From positions 2,790,001 to 2,854,000 of the forward strand of contig NZ_JADFFM010000001.1 of the NCBI RefSeq assembly GCF_015221995.1: DNA of 64,000 nucleotides, in the 5' to 3' direction. Below are positions 23,928 through 33,092 of this stretch, in pieces (within the stretch, counting starts at the first letter, position 1; each line of letters opens with the position of its first letter). The notes under the pieces are model-generated. The model did not search any database. It was not told where the DNA came from and was given only the letters and a program-made list of their open reading frames with translations. The translations under genes and the position numbers were made by a program. The stretch is from Mucilaginibacter boryungensis (GTDB lineage: Bacteria > Bacteroidota > Bacteroidia > Sphingobacteriales > Sphingobacteriaceae).

Positions 23928-24929
23928 ATGACTGCCGAACTGACGGAAAAAGAAATAAAATCACTGCTGGACAAACTTCCGCAATTAAAAACCGAGATAC
24001 AGAAAGTAATTGTTGGGCAGGACCATATCCTGGATGAACTACTGGTAGCTTTCCTTGCCGGCGGGCATTGCCTGCTGGAGGGGGTACCCGGACTGGCTAA
24101 AACGCTGATCGTAAAAACCATGTCGCAGGCGCTGAAACTGGCTTTCAGGCGCATACAGTTTACTCCTGATTTGATGCCGACGGATATAATCGGTACCGAA
24201 ATTTTAGAAGAAGACCATGCTACCGGTAAGCGTTTTTTCAAGTTCAATAAAGGCCCCCTATTCGCCAATATTATTTTGGCTGATGAGATAAACCGCACAC
24301 CGCCCAAAACACAGGCAGCGCTGCTGGAAGCCATGCAGGAGTTTGAAGTAACTTACGGTGGGCAAACTTACCCGCTGGACAAGCCCTTCTTTATCCTGGC
24401 TACCCAAAACCCTATTGAGCAGGCTGGGACCTATCCCCTGCCTGAAGCGCAGCTTGACCGTTTTTTGCTGTTAATTAAGATAGGCTACCCTACCGACCAG
24501 GAGGAGTTTGATATACTGAACCGCACCACAGGCACTAAAAAAGCCGATGTGCAGGCTATTATATCAGCCGAAGAGATACAGCAGGCGCAGGCATTAGTGA
24601 GACAAGTAAATATTAATGAAGATTTGGTACGATACGTCAGCCAGATCATCCGTGCTACCCGGCCTGATACCACAACCGTACCTTATATAAAGGAATGGGT
24701 ACGCTGGGGTGCTGGTCCACGCGCAGGGCAGGCGCTGATATTGACGGCTAAAGCGCGGGCATTACTAAAAGGCCGCTACGCCGTGCTACCCGAAGACATC
24801 CACGCCATGGCTTACCCGGTACTGCGTCACCGCATACTGATGAACTTTAAAGCTGAAGCTGAAAATATTACTTCGGACAGGGTGACTGAGGAACTGATAA
24901 AAGTAATTGAACGGCCGAAGGCTTTATAA
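23928..24929 (+). CDS. MoxR-type AAA+ ATPase
   Basis: A cytosolic AAA+ chaperone-like ATPase of the MoxR family, 333 residues. Walker A is GVPGLAKT (52-59), Walker B is IILADEINRTPPKTQAALLEAM, sensor 1 is FILATQNPIEQAGTYPLPEAQLDRF, and the sensor 2/lid domain fills ~200-330. MoxR ATPases assist von Willebrand-type proteins. The next genes code for DUF58 and BatA-type proteins, the usual partners. Its start is close to the divergent repeat region. The gene ends ~100 bases before the DUF58 gene, with a TGCA-rich dyad between. Confidence 0.93.
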   Translation: MTAELTEKEIKSLLDKLPQLKTEIQKVIVGQDHILDELLVAFLAGGHCLLEGVPGLAKTLIVKTMSQALKLAFRRIQFTPDLMPTDIIGTEILEEDHATGKRFFKFNKGPLFANIILADEINRTPPKTQAALLEAMQEFEVTYGGQTYPLDKPFFILATQNPIEQAGTYPLPEAQLDRFLLLIKIGYPTDQEEFDILNRTTGTKKADVQAIISAEEIQQAQALVRQVNINEDLVRYVSQIIRATRPDTTTVPYIKEWVRWGAGPRAGQALILTAKARALLKGRYAVLPEDIHAMAYPVLRHRILMNFKAEAENITSDRVTEELIKVIERPKAL

Positions 24930-24930
24930 A

Positions 24931-25017
24931 TGTGCAAATATGCAAGTGTGCGGATGTGCAAATTAATTTTTTGATGATCTCATCTGCACATTTGCATATC
25001 TGCACATCTGCATATAA
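24931..25017. repeat. TGCA-rich imperfect dyad between moxR and the DUF58 gene
   Basis: TGTGCAAATATGCA near 24931 is echoed by TGCACATTTGCATA and TGCATATC-type words near 24984-25012, giving an imperfect long hairpin. No T-run follows, so it is more likely a spacer or processing element than a terminator. Confidence 0.5.
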
Positions 25018-25031
25018 ATAGACATAAACAT

Positions 25032-25901
25032 ATGCTCGATCCCAAAGTATTAATGACCATTAAGGATTTGCCATTACTGGCAAAAACGGTTATTGATGGC
25101 TTTATGAATGGGTTTAATAAAAGCACAGTTAAAGGCCCGGGGTTGGAATTTAGCCAATACCGCAGCTACCAGCCCGGCGATGACCTACGCTGGCTGGATT
25201 GGCGCATGTTTGCCCGGTCGGACAGGTATTATATCCGCGAGTCTGAGGTAGAAACGAGTATATCTGTGCGGTTTTTAATAGATGCCAGCGCCAGCATGAA
25301 CCACGAGGACAATGGCCTAAAAAAGATAGATTACGCGCGTTTTCTGGCGGCATCGCTGGCTTATCTGGCTAACCTGCAGGGCGATTCGGTTGGACTTTAC
25401 ACTTTCCAGGATGGCGGTTTGTTCTCGTTGGCCTCTAAACCCGATCCGCAGCATTTAAAGCGTTTATATTATCATCTGGAGGAGATTAAACCCGCGGGAA
25501 AATTTACGCAACCGGTGCATTATAAAGAGCTATTTGCAGGCAACGGCCGAAAGGAGATGCTGATATTCATTACCGATATGTATCAGCAAAACGGCGAGAT
25601 CAGTAAATTACTGGATTCCTTGTCGGCCCTGAAGCACGAGGTTATTGTTTTCCAGTTGATGGGCCAAAATGAGCTTGACCTTAATTTTAAAGGTCATTCT
25701 ACGCTGGAAGACCTGGAAACCGGGGAAACCATACAGATCAGCACGCAACAGGCCAAAGCTTACCAGGAAAGTTTGCAGCAGCATTTATCCGGCATCAGGA
25801 TGGAATTACTGGGCAAGCATATAGTGCACCGATTAATCAGCACCGCCGAACCGTTGGATAAAGCGCTAAGGGATTTTTTGGTACAGAGGAATAAAACATA
25901 A
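25032..25901 (+). CDS. DUF58 domain protein (vWA-like)
   Basis: 289 residues. The DUF58 core is clear: GPGLEFSQYRSYQPGDDLRWLDWRMFARSDRYYIRE (~36-71) read in short parts, then a von Willebrand A-like domain with the MIDAS-type motif LIDASASM (~85-92) and FITDMYQQNGE. No membrane segment is seen. DUF58 proteins are predicted partners of MoxR ATPases in assembling or loading metal-dependent complexes in the envelope. It lies in the same operon as moxR. A family A palindrome follows directly after the stop. Confidence 0.9.
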   Translation: MLDPKVLMTIKDLPLLAKTVIDGFMNGFNKSTVKGPGLEFSQYRSYQPGDDLRWLDWRMFARSDRYYIRESEVETSISVRFLIDASASMNHEDNGLKKIDYARFLAASLAYLANLQGDSVGLYTFQDGGLFSLASKPDPQHLKRLYYHLEEIKPAGKFTQPVHYKELFAGNGRKEMLIFITDMYQQNGEISKLLDSLSALKHEVIVFQLMGQNELDLNFKGHSTLEDLETGETIQISTQQAKAYQESLQQHLSGIRMELLGKHIVHRLISTAEPLDKALRDFLVQRNKT

Positions 25902-25908
25902 AGAAGAG

Positions 25909-25986
25909 TGTCATTTCGACCAGCGGGAGAAATCTTCTAAGAGCGATAAGTAAGCGTAGAAGATTTCTCTGTCGTTCGAAATGACA
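25909..25986. repeat. Family A palindromic repeat, solo copy
   Basis: A 78-bp element starting TGTCATTTCGACC and ending TTCGAAATGACA, with inner arms GGGAGAAATCTTCTA and TAGAAGATTTCTC. It lies between the DUF58 and BatA genes, inside an operon. Its ends match those of the GIY-YIG element at 34474-34936. Confidence 0.88.
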
Positions 25987-26017
25987 ATATAAAAACTTAA
26001 GACTCAGAACTCAAGAC

Positions 26018-27514
26018 TTGATACTTACCACCCCCATATGGCTTTTCGCGCTGGCTGCTATCAGCATCCCGGTGGTGATCCATTTGTGGAATATCAGGCC
26101 GGGCAAAACGCTGAAGGTGGGCAGCATTGCGCTGTTTACGGAATCATCGCCAAAAAGCAGCCGCAGTTTTAAGTTGATGGATCTGCTGTTGCTTTTGTTA
26201 AGATGTGTTTTGTTGGGATTATTAGCATTAATACTTGCAACACCCTTTTGGCAAAAGCAGCTAACAACAAGCAAAGCCAAAGGCTGGGTATTAATTCCCG
26301 AAGGAAATTACAGTTACGTTAAACAGCATTACAAAGCCGACCTGGATTTTTACGCCAGCAAGGGGTATGAGTATCATGTGTTTAATCCGTCGTTTGCTAA
26401 ACTTGATACCGCAGCTGTCGGTAAAACAAAATCAGATACCATTTCAGACGATCATCTTAACTACTGGCAGTTAGTCAATCAACTTAACAATACCGTATCA
26501 CCCAATACGCCTGTCGCGCTGTTTACACCGAATAGCCTCAGCCATTTTTCAGGTGAAAAACCAGCTACATCTTTATCTCTTAATTGGCATACTTATACCC
26601 CTGCCGATTCAGTTGATACCTGGCTGGCTGGCGCCTGGTTAAAAGCCAATGGCGATATCCGCGTGGTGCAGGGTACTTCAACCCCATCCGGTACTATTTA
26701 TCAATACAACGATATTAAGAATGGTGGTCAAACAGGTTCAAATTACCAAATTGGGGTTGAGCATGGCACGCCAGTAGTCAGCTTTAAAAATTCTAAAATA
26801 GCCGTAGATACCGTCACGAAGCGCATTGCCGTTTATGCAGATAAAAACGCTCTCGACGCTAATTATTTAAAAGCCGCGTTGGATGCCGTCGCGCAGTTAT
26901 CACAGCGTAAAACTGTTATCAGGATATATAATCAGCCCGAGGCTATTCCCGCCGGGCAAAGCTGGTTGTTTTGGTTATCGGAAAAGCCGATTGAACAAGC
27001 CATAATTGAAAAAAACAGCAATGTATTTTGTTACCAGGGGCGCCAGGCGTTCAGCGTTAATTCGTGGATGAGCAATGCGGATAGTTATACCATAAAACAG
27101 GGGCTATCAAAAATTGCCTTGTATAAAACCACAAGCCAGTCCCCGTTTGCTGATGCCATATGGACGGATGGGTTCGGCAACGGCATCCTGAAAAAAGAAT
27201 CTGGTAAAACCAATGTTTACCGTTTCTTCAGTCGCTTTAACCCTGCCTGGAACGATTTGGTATGGAGCGAGGAATTCCCTAAATGGCTAATGCAGTTGAT
27301 GAATACCCAGTCGTTTAATACAATTGGGCACGATCGTCGCGCGCTAAGCGCTGATCAAATAAAACCCGCATACGTAACAGGCACAAATAAACTGATTACA
27401 ACGCCCAGAACAGCGATAGACCTGTCACACTATTTATGGTTGGCGTTGATGGTAGTATTTTTCACCGAGCGCTGGCTGGCGCACAAAAACAAACAGGTAT
27501 TGGCAAATGGCTGA
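26018..27514 (+). CDS. BatA-like membrane protein (aerotolerance N-terminal domain)
   Basis: 498 residues. The N-terminal BatA-type domain reads TTPIWLFALAAISIPVVIHLW (helix 1) and a Leu-rich helix 2 at ~54-73; a last helix lies near 475-490. The middle is a periplasmic or cytosolic alpha/beta region without a visible MIDAS motif. The start is TTG, chosen because the family sequence begins right there; the upstream bases belong to the repeated words CTCAGAACTCAAGACTT, so the native start region may have been altered. Operon member after DUF58; the next gene overlaps by eight bases. Confidence 0.85.
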   Translation: MILTTPIWLFALAAISIPVVIHLWNIRPGKTLKVGSIALFTESSPKSSRSFKLMDLLLLLLRCVLLGLLALILATPFWQKQLTTSKAKGWVLIPEGNYSYVKQHYKADLDFYASKGYEYHVFNPSFAKLDTAAVGKTKSDTISDDHLNYWQLVNQLNNTVSPNTPVALFTPNSLSHFSGEKPATSLSLNWHTYTPADSVDTWLAGAWLKANGDIRVVQGTSTPSGTIYQYNDIKNGGQTGSNYQIGVEHGTPVVSFKNSKIAVDTVTKRIAVYADKNALDANYLKAALDAVAQLSQRKTVIRIYNQPEAIPAGQSWLFWLSEKPIEQAIIEKNSNVFCYQGRQAFSVNSWMSNADSYTIKQGLSKIALYKTTSQSPFADAIWTDGFGNGILKKESGKTNVYRFFSRFNPAWNDLVWSEEFPKWLMQLMNTQSFNTIGHDRRALSADQIKPAYVTGTNKLITTPRTAIDLSHYLWLALMVVFFTERWLAHKNKQVLANG

Positions 27515-29615
27515 ACAAGGCGCACATAAAATAAATAGCTTAAAGCAAAGGTACATTGGCTACCAAATATTGGCCGATGTAGTTTTGTCGCTGGCTATTG
27601 CTTTGCTGTTGTTGGCCATAGCAAATTACAGGGCGGCCGTGTCACCGTGGTGGGGTTTATTGGCTTTTGTAGTGATATTAATTGTTTTATTATTTATCCA
27701 TAAACCCTGGCAGATAACACCGATATCCGTAACCACATTCTTAAACCAGCATTACCCCGAACTGGAAGAAAGCGCCGAACTAAGCCTGAAGCGTGAAGGT
27801 GAGTTAAGTTTACTGCAACGCCTGCAATTAGCAAAAGTTGAATCAGCTTTAACGACTATCCCGGCTACGCCGAGGCCTTTTATTCGCAAAGCAAAGGATG
27901 CGGGGCGGATACTATTGATATCGTTAGTCATATCCGCATTTATTCCCCGCATCCGGACAACGATCTTTGCCGATCCGATACCGCCATTGTCTGAACTTAA
28001 CAGCAAAGCAGAAAAGGTGCTGCCACAGATATCGGAACTGAAATTAACCATCCATCCCCCTGCGTATACCGGCAAGGCCGCGCGTGAGCAGGATAAATTT
28101 ACCATCCTGGCCGAGGAAGGCTCGACCGCGCAATGGCATATCAGCACCACCATCGCGGTAAAGCAAATGAGTTTGCTGTTTAACGACCATGACCGCATCG
28201 CCCTGATACCCGGTGCCGATAAAACAAGCTGGACTGCGCAACGCAGCATTGATAAACCCGGCTTTTACCAGGTGATTATTGATGGTAAGGCATCAGACCT
28301 GTATCAAATAGAAACTATAAAAGACAACGCCCCGCAAATTCATATTAAAACACCCAAGCAATACATTTATATTGATGCGGGTGAAAAACCGCTGGTTAAC
28401 CTGACTACTACCGTTACCGATGATTATGGCGTCAGTAACGCGCTAATCTATGCCACCGTGGCCAAAGGCAGCGGTGAGGGTGTAAAATTTAAAGAGTATC
28501 AAATACCGTTCGGGCAATCATTTCAAAGCCACAGTGCGCAGTACAGTTTGCAGCACTTATTCGATCTTCCTAAGTTGAATATGGAACCGGGCGATGAACT
28601 ATATTTTTATATTGAAGCGCAGGATAACCACCAGCAAAAAAGCCGTACCGATGTTTATACCGTTTCCATTCAAGATACCGCGGCTTTGCTGAGTATGGAT
28701 GGTATTGTGAATGGTTCGAACCTGAAACCTGAATATTTCCGCAGTCAGAGGCAGATTATTATGGATACGGAGAAACTGCTGAAAAGTCGGGATACGCTGG
28801 GTAGAGACAAATTCAACAGTATGTGCGGCGACATTGGGGCCGACCAAAAAATGCTGCGCTTGCGTTACGGTAAGTTTTTGGGCGAGGAAGAAGAATCCAA
28901 TGTAGGCGGCATGGGCGAAAATGCCGAGTTATCCAAAGCCGAAAATTTCAGCAATGCGGCTATGATATTGGATGCCATGACCGACAAACACGATAACGCC
29001 GAGGACGCTACTTATTTTGAGCCGGCTATTAAAGCCCAATTAAAAGCTACCCTTACGGAAATGTGGAATGCCGAACTGCACCTGCGCATGTACAAACCCC
29101 AGGAAGCCTTACCTTTTGAATACAAGGCCCTTCGCTTGCTGAAAGACCTGCAGCAAAAATCGCGCGCTTATGTGGCTAAAACGGCTTACAAACCTACCCC
29201 GCTAAAAATGGAAAAACGCCTAAGCGGCGACCTGAGCAAGATCAACCAGCCATTAAATCAACAGGAAATAAAACCGGGTAGCGATGCTTACGAAACGCTT
29301 AAAAACGCGGTGCAATTGCTGGAACAAATAAAACTAACCCGTACCTACAGCGATGCTGATAAACACCTGTTACAACTGGCCAAACAACAATTAAGTTTAA
29401 AAGCATCAGCGCAGCCGGGCGTTTATTTAACGGCCGTAAGCGCCATGAACCGGATTATCAGCAACACGCAGCCGAACATGCAGGATATTGACCTGGTTGA
29501 ACGCGCCATACAGCGCACATTACCGCAAACCGCGCAAATGCCGCAAAGCAAATCCATCGCGCCGGATATGGGCTTATCGCAACACTATTTCCAAAACTTA
29601 AAACGCAGGCAGTAA
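27507..29615 (+). CDS. DUF4175-like membrane protein
   Basis: 702 residues. Two N-terminal helices (~20-40, ~46-66) and a third near 146-163 resemble the DUF4175 layout, followed by a large extracytoplasmic beta-rich part (~180-400, with TIHPPAYTGKAAREQDK) and a helical, Lys/Gln-rich C-terminal part. Such proteins are regular members of MoxR/BatA operons in Bacteroidota, with unknown role. It overlaps the BatA gene by eight bases and the next gene by one base, so translation is probably coupled throughout. Confidence 0.83.
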   Translation: MAEQGAHKINSLKQRYIGYQILADVVLSLAIALLLLAIANYRAAVSPWWGLLAFVVILIVLLFIHKPWQITPISVTTFLNQHYPELEESAELSLKREGELSLLQRLQLAKVESALTTIPATPRPFIRKAKDAGRILLISLVISAFIPRIRTTIFADPIPPLSELNSKAEKVLPQISELKLTIHPPAYTGKAAREQDKFTILAEEGSTAQWHISTTIAVKQMSLLFNDHDRIALIPGADKTSWTAQRSIDKPGFYQVIIDGKASDLYQIETIKDNAPQIHIKTPKQYIYIDAGEKPLVNLTTTVTDDYGVSNALIYATVAKGSGEGVKFKEYQIPFGQSFQSHSAQYSLQHLFDLPKLNMEPGDELYFYIEAQDNHQQKSRTDVYTVSIQDTAALLSMDGIVNGSNLKPEYFRSQRQIIMDTEKLLKSRDTLGRDKFNSMCGDIGADQKMLRLRYGKFLGEEEESNVGGMGENAELSKAENFSNAAMILDAMTDKHDNAEDATYFEPAIKAQLKATLTEMWNAELHLRMYKPQEALPFEYKALRLLKDLQQKSRAYVAKTAYKPTPLKMEKRLSGDLSKINQPLNQQEIKPGSDAYETLKNAVQLLEQIKLTRTYSDADKHLLQLAKQQLSLKASAQPGVYLTAVSAMNRIISNTQPNMQDIDLVERAIQRTLPQTAQMPQSKSIAPDMGLSQHYFQNLKRRQ

Positions 29616-31396
29616 TGAATTGGAATAGTGTTGTAATAATCGTCTGTATTTTAATAGCCGCTTTCGCGATCTACCGGGAATATTTGCGGGCAAACAAAGC
29701 GCATTTAGTTTGGCGTGTGGTTGCTGCTTTGGTTGCCATAGTTGCGTTAGCCTGCATTGCCCTACCCCTCACTTACAATGCCGATCCTCAAAAAACAACC
29801 GCTAACGGCAAAATATTACTTACGGAAGGTTTTGATCCTGATAGCCTGAACAGAATTGATAGCCTTTACACCTTGGATAAAAGCATCCATCAGCAATACC
29901 CTAAAGCCAAACTGCTGTATAATATAGACCAGTTATTTACGGATAGCATGCACATAGCGCCAATAAATGTTTATGGATATGGTTTAAATGAGGATGAATT
30001 GAAACAGTTATCTGGCCGACCCATTAATTTTCATAATTCGCCAATTCCGGATGGATTTACCGCTGTGGGCTGGACAGAAAAGTTAAAAGCAGGACAACAA
30101 TTTACAGTACAGGGGCATTACAAAAACACCTCGGTAAAACCTTATCAATTGGTGTTAAAAGGATTAAATACTACTTTAGATTCCGTAACCATTCCCGCTA
30201 AAGCTGAACCTGCATTTACCTTGGCTACTACGCCAAAAAGCACAGGCCGGGTTATTTACCAGTTAATAGTCCTAAATGGTAAGGATACTATTAGCCATGA
30301 ACAGGTGCCGGTAATTATAGATAAAACCGAACCCTTGAAAGTTCTAACCTTATCCTCATCGCCTGATTTTGAGAGTAAATTCCTACGTAATTGGCTGGGA
30401 GCTAATGGTTATGGGGTATCATCACGGGCCCTTATCACCAAAGGGAAATTCGGGCAGGAATATCTGAACATGGATAAGCCCGATCTTACCCACATTAACA
30501 CCGCGTTACTCAACAAATTTGATGTTGTTATCGGCGAACTTTCTGAATTAAAAAACCTAAGTCCGGCTGAAAGTGCCGCTTTGCAGCAGGAGGTTACCCA
30601 AAAAGGATTAGGACTGATTGTGCGCGCTGATAGTTCCGATAAAAAAGCATCATGGGTACAAAGCGGGTTCCCGGTAACATATATGGCAGGTAAACAAGCG
30701 GCCCTGTCCCCCCTATTTGTGCAGGGCAAAGGGAAAACAGGTAAGTTAAATATCGACCCCGTTTATATTAACCAGCAAAGCAATACGCAATCGCTGGTTA
30801 CCGATCAGGCCGGACATTTGTTGGCTGGCGTAACGCTGAACGGCGCGGGGAAAATTGTTTTCACTACCGTTAATAATACGTATAGCTGGATGCTATCGGG
30901 CAATAAAAATGATTATACAGCTATATGGTCGCTGCTGATAGATAAGGCCGCGCGCAGGCTACCAGCTATGGAAAACTGGTCGGTTATTACCTCCCCATCA
31001 TCGCCCGGTCAGGCTGCGGAACTGATCGTTGAAGGCGGGGTACCTTCCGGCGGGATCGCGCTGAATAAAACAACTGTTTACCCGGCACAAAATCCGGCAA
31101 TACCGTTTCAGCGGTCAATTACTTACTGGCCATCTGCTTATGGTTGGCAACAGGCTTCGCAACAAAATGGCAAACTGTATTGGTGGTATGTGTGGAAAAA
31201 CAAGGATTGGCAAAGCCTTAAAGCGGCAAAAAAGATAGCGCTGACCAGTCGATATGTAAAGGCTAATTTGGCTGGCACAGCTGTAACAAAACAAATACAT
31301 CAAAAAACCCGTGCCGCAGTACCAAAAATGTATTTTTATATCTTATTTTTAATCGCAGCCACTTTTTTATGGGCCGAAAGCAAATTCGTCAACTAA
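29615..31396 (+). CDS. Membrane protein with GATase-like domain, last of the MoxR operon
   Basis: 593 residues. Two N-terminal helices (~4-18, ~30-50) and one C-terminal helix (~570-590) anchor a large extracytoplasmic part. A Rossmann-like segment at ~245-350 (KVLTLSSSPDFESKFLRNWL, FDVVIGELSEL, GLGLIVRADSS) resembles the glutamine-amidotransferase-like fold found in these operons. No Cys-His-Glu triad is evident, so it is probably non-catalytic. The start overlaps the previous stop by one base. TldD follows after 53 bases with its own strong ribosome site. Confidence 0.82.
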   Translation: MNWNSVVIIVCILIAAFAIYREYLRANKAHLVWRVVAALVAIVALACIALPLTYNADPQKTTANGKILLTEGFDPDSLNRIDSLYTLDKSIHQQYPKAKLLYNIDQLFTDSMHIAPINVYGYGLNEDELKQLSGRPINFHNSPIPDGFTAVGWTEKLKAGQQFTVQGHYKNTSVKPYQLVLKGLNTTLDSVTIPAKAEPAFTLATTPKSTGRVIYQLIVLNGKDTISHEQVPVIIDKTEPLKVLTLSSSPDFESKFLRNWLGANGYGVSSRALITKGKFGQEYLNMDKPDLTHINTALLNKFDVVIGELSELKNLSPAESAALQQEVTQKGLGLIVRADSSDKKASWVQSGFPVTYMAGKQAALSPLFVQGKGKTGKLNIDPVYINQQSNTQSLVTDQAGHLLAGVTLNGAGKIVFTTVNNTYSWMLSGNKNDYTAIWSLLIDKAARRLPAMENWSVITSPSSPGQAAELIVEGGVPSGGIALNKTTVYPAQNPAIPFQRSITYWPSAYGWQQASQQNGKLYWWYVWKNKDWQSLKAAKKIALTSRYVKANLAGTAVTKQIHQKTRAAVPKMYFYILFLIAATFLWAESKFVN

Positions 31397-31437
31397 GAAA
31401 ACTCAACTATACAAACTAACTAAAACTAAAAAACAAA

Positions 31438-31443
31438 AGGAGG
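31438..31443 (+). promoter_or_regulatory. Strong Shine-Dalgarno site deciding the TTG start of tldD
   Basis: AGGAGG lies six bases before a TTG codon at 31450. Such complete Shine-Dalgarno sites are uncommon in this window and support initiation at this non-ATG codon, which begins the Tat-type leader. Confidence 0.7.
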
Positions 31444-31449
31444 ACAACC

Positions 31450-33087
31450 TTGAAACGCAGAGATTTTATTTACTTATCAGGCCTTGGGGCCGGCGCTATG
31501 ATGCTGCCGGACCTGTCTGCTTTTGGCAAGTCTATTAATGCCCAGGATTTACTGGCACCTATAGATGCAAAGGCAAAAAAGGCATTAGCCGATGTGGCGC
31601 TTAATGCGGCCCGTTCGGCAGGCGCCAGTTACGCCGATGTGCGCATTGGCCGTTACTTATCGCAATTTGTGGCCACCCGCGAACAGCGCGTGCAAAACGT
31701 ATCCAACAGCGAGTCGTTCGGTGTGGGTATCCGTGTTATTGCCAACGGCTGCTGGGGCTTTGCCGCAACTAATGATGTTACTAAAGAAGGCATGGCCAAA
31801 ACAGCTGCGCGCGCGGTTGCTGTGGCTAAAGCCAATGCCAAAATTGGCGGTAAACCAGTAGAGCTGGCGCCGCAAAAAGGCTATGGCGAGGTAAGCTGGA
31901 AGGCACCGATAGAGAAGAACGCCTTTGAAGTGCCTATCAAAGAAAAAGTAGAATTACTGTTGGCAGCTAATGCCATTGCTACCAAAGGCGGCGCTAACTT
32001 TGTTAATTCGGCCATAGCTATGATCAATGAGCAAAAGTACTTTGCTTCAACCGATGGTTCTTACATCGACCAGGATATCCACCGCATATCGCCAAATTTC
32101 CAGGTCACCCGGATAGATCCGGATACCCGTGAATTCCAGTCGCAGCCATCGTTAAGTTCGCCAATGGGCATGGGTTATGAATATCTTACCCCGTTAGCTT
32201 CTGAAAAAGTGACCGGCGTAGTGACCCGTTACAAACAACGTTACGATATGCTGGAAGATATTAAACAAGCTACAGTTAACGCCGGCGAGAAATTAAAAGC
32301 ACGTTCGGTTGAACCGGGTAAATATGACCTGGTGTTAGACCCATCGCACCTGTGGTTAACCATTCACGAATCTGTAGGCCATCCTACCGAGCTTGACCGT
32401 GTACTGGGTTACGAAGCTAATTTTGCAGGCACCAGCTTTGTATCATTGGATAAACTGAATTCAAAATCGTTTAAATACGGCAGCGAACATGTAAACATCC
32501 ATGCCGATAAACTGCAAAAGGGCTCGTTAGGCGCGGTTGGTTACGATGATGAAGGCGTAAAATGCGGCGAATGGGAAATTATTAAAGATGGTGTGCTGGT
32601 GAACCTGCAGGCCATCCGCGACCAGGCCAAAATGATCGGTCTAAACCAATCGCAAGGCTGCTGTTATGCTGATAGCTGGGATTCGGTACAATTTCAGCGT
32701 ATGCCTAACGTATCGTTAAAGCCCGGCAAAAACCCGCTTTCGCAGGAAGATATGATCAAAAACGTGGAGAAAGGCATCTTCATTGTCAATAACGGTTCCT
32801 TCTCTATAGATCAGCAACGCTACAACTTCCAATTTGGCGGTCAGCTATTCTATGAAATTAAGAACGGAAAAATTGTCGGTCAGATAAACGATGTGGCTTA
32901 CCAGGCCAATACGCGCGAATTCTGGAATTCATGTGCAGCCGTGTGCGATGAGCGCGATTACCGCTTAGGCGGCTCGTTCTCTGATGGTAAAGGCCAGCCA
33001 CAACAGGTAAGCGCCGTATCGCATGGTTCGGCTACCGCGCGTTTTAATGGGGTAAATGTTATAAACACTAAAAGAAGGATCGGGTAA
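31450..33087 (+). CDS. tldD: TldD-family metalloprotease with Tat-type leader
   Basis: 545 residues. The zinc motif HExxxH is visible as HESVGH (His306-His311), so this is the catalytic TldD half of the TldD/TldE protease, which trims unfolded or modified peptides. The N terminus (MKRRDFIYLSGLGAGAMMLPDLSAFG) is a twin-arginine-like leader, whereas the well-known enterobacterial TldD is cytosolic. The start is TTG with a strong ribosome site. TldE follows after five bases. It sits after the MoxR/BatA operon and may belong to it functionally. A second, ABC- or heme-linked role is not indicated. Confidence 0.92.
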   Translation: MKRRDFIYLSGLGAGAMMLPDLSAFGKSINAQDLLAPIDAKAKKALADVALNAARSAGASYADVRIGRYLSQFVATREQRVQNVSNSESFGVGIRVIANGCWGFAATNDVTKEGMAKTAARAVAVAKANAKIGGKPVELAPQKGYGEVSWKAPIEKNAFEVPIKEKVELLLAANAIATKGGANFVNSAIAMINEQKYFASTDGSYIDQDIHRISPNFQVTRIDPDTREFQSQPSLSSPMGMGYEYLTPLASEKVTGVVTRYKQRYDMLEDIKQATVNAGEKLKARSVEPGKYDLVLDPSHLWLTIHESVGHPTELDRVLGYEANFAGTSFVSLDKLNSKSFKYGSEHVNIHADKLQKGSLGAVGYDDEGVKCGEWEIIKDGVLVNLQAIRDQAKMIGLNQSQGCCYADSWDSVQFQRMPNVSLKPGKNPLSQEDMIKNVEKGIFIVNNGSFSIDQQRYNFQFGGQLFYEIKNGKIVGQINDVAYQANTREFWNSCAAVCDERDYRLGGSFSDGKGQPQQVSAVSHGSATARFNGVNVINTKRRIG

Positions 33088-33092
33088 TAAAT

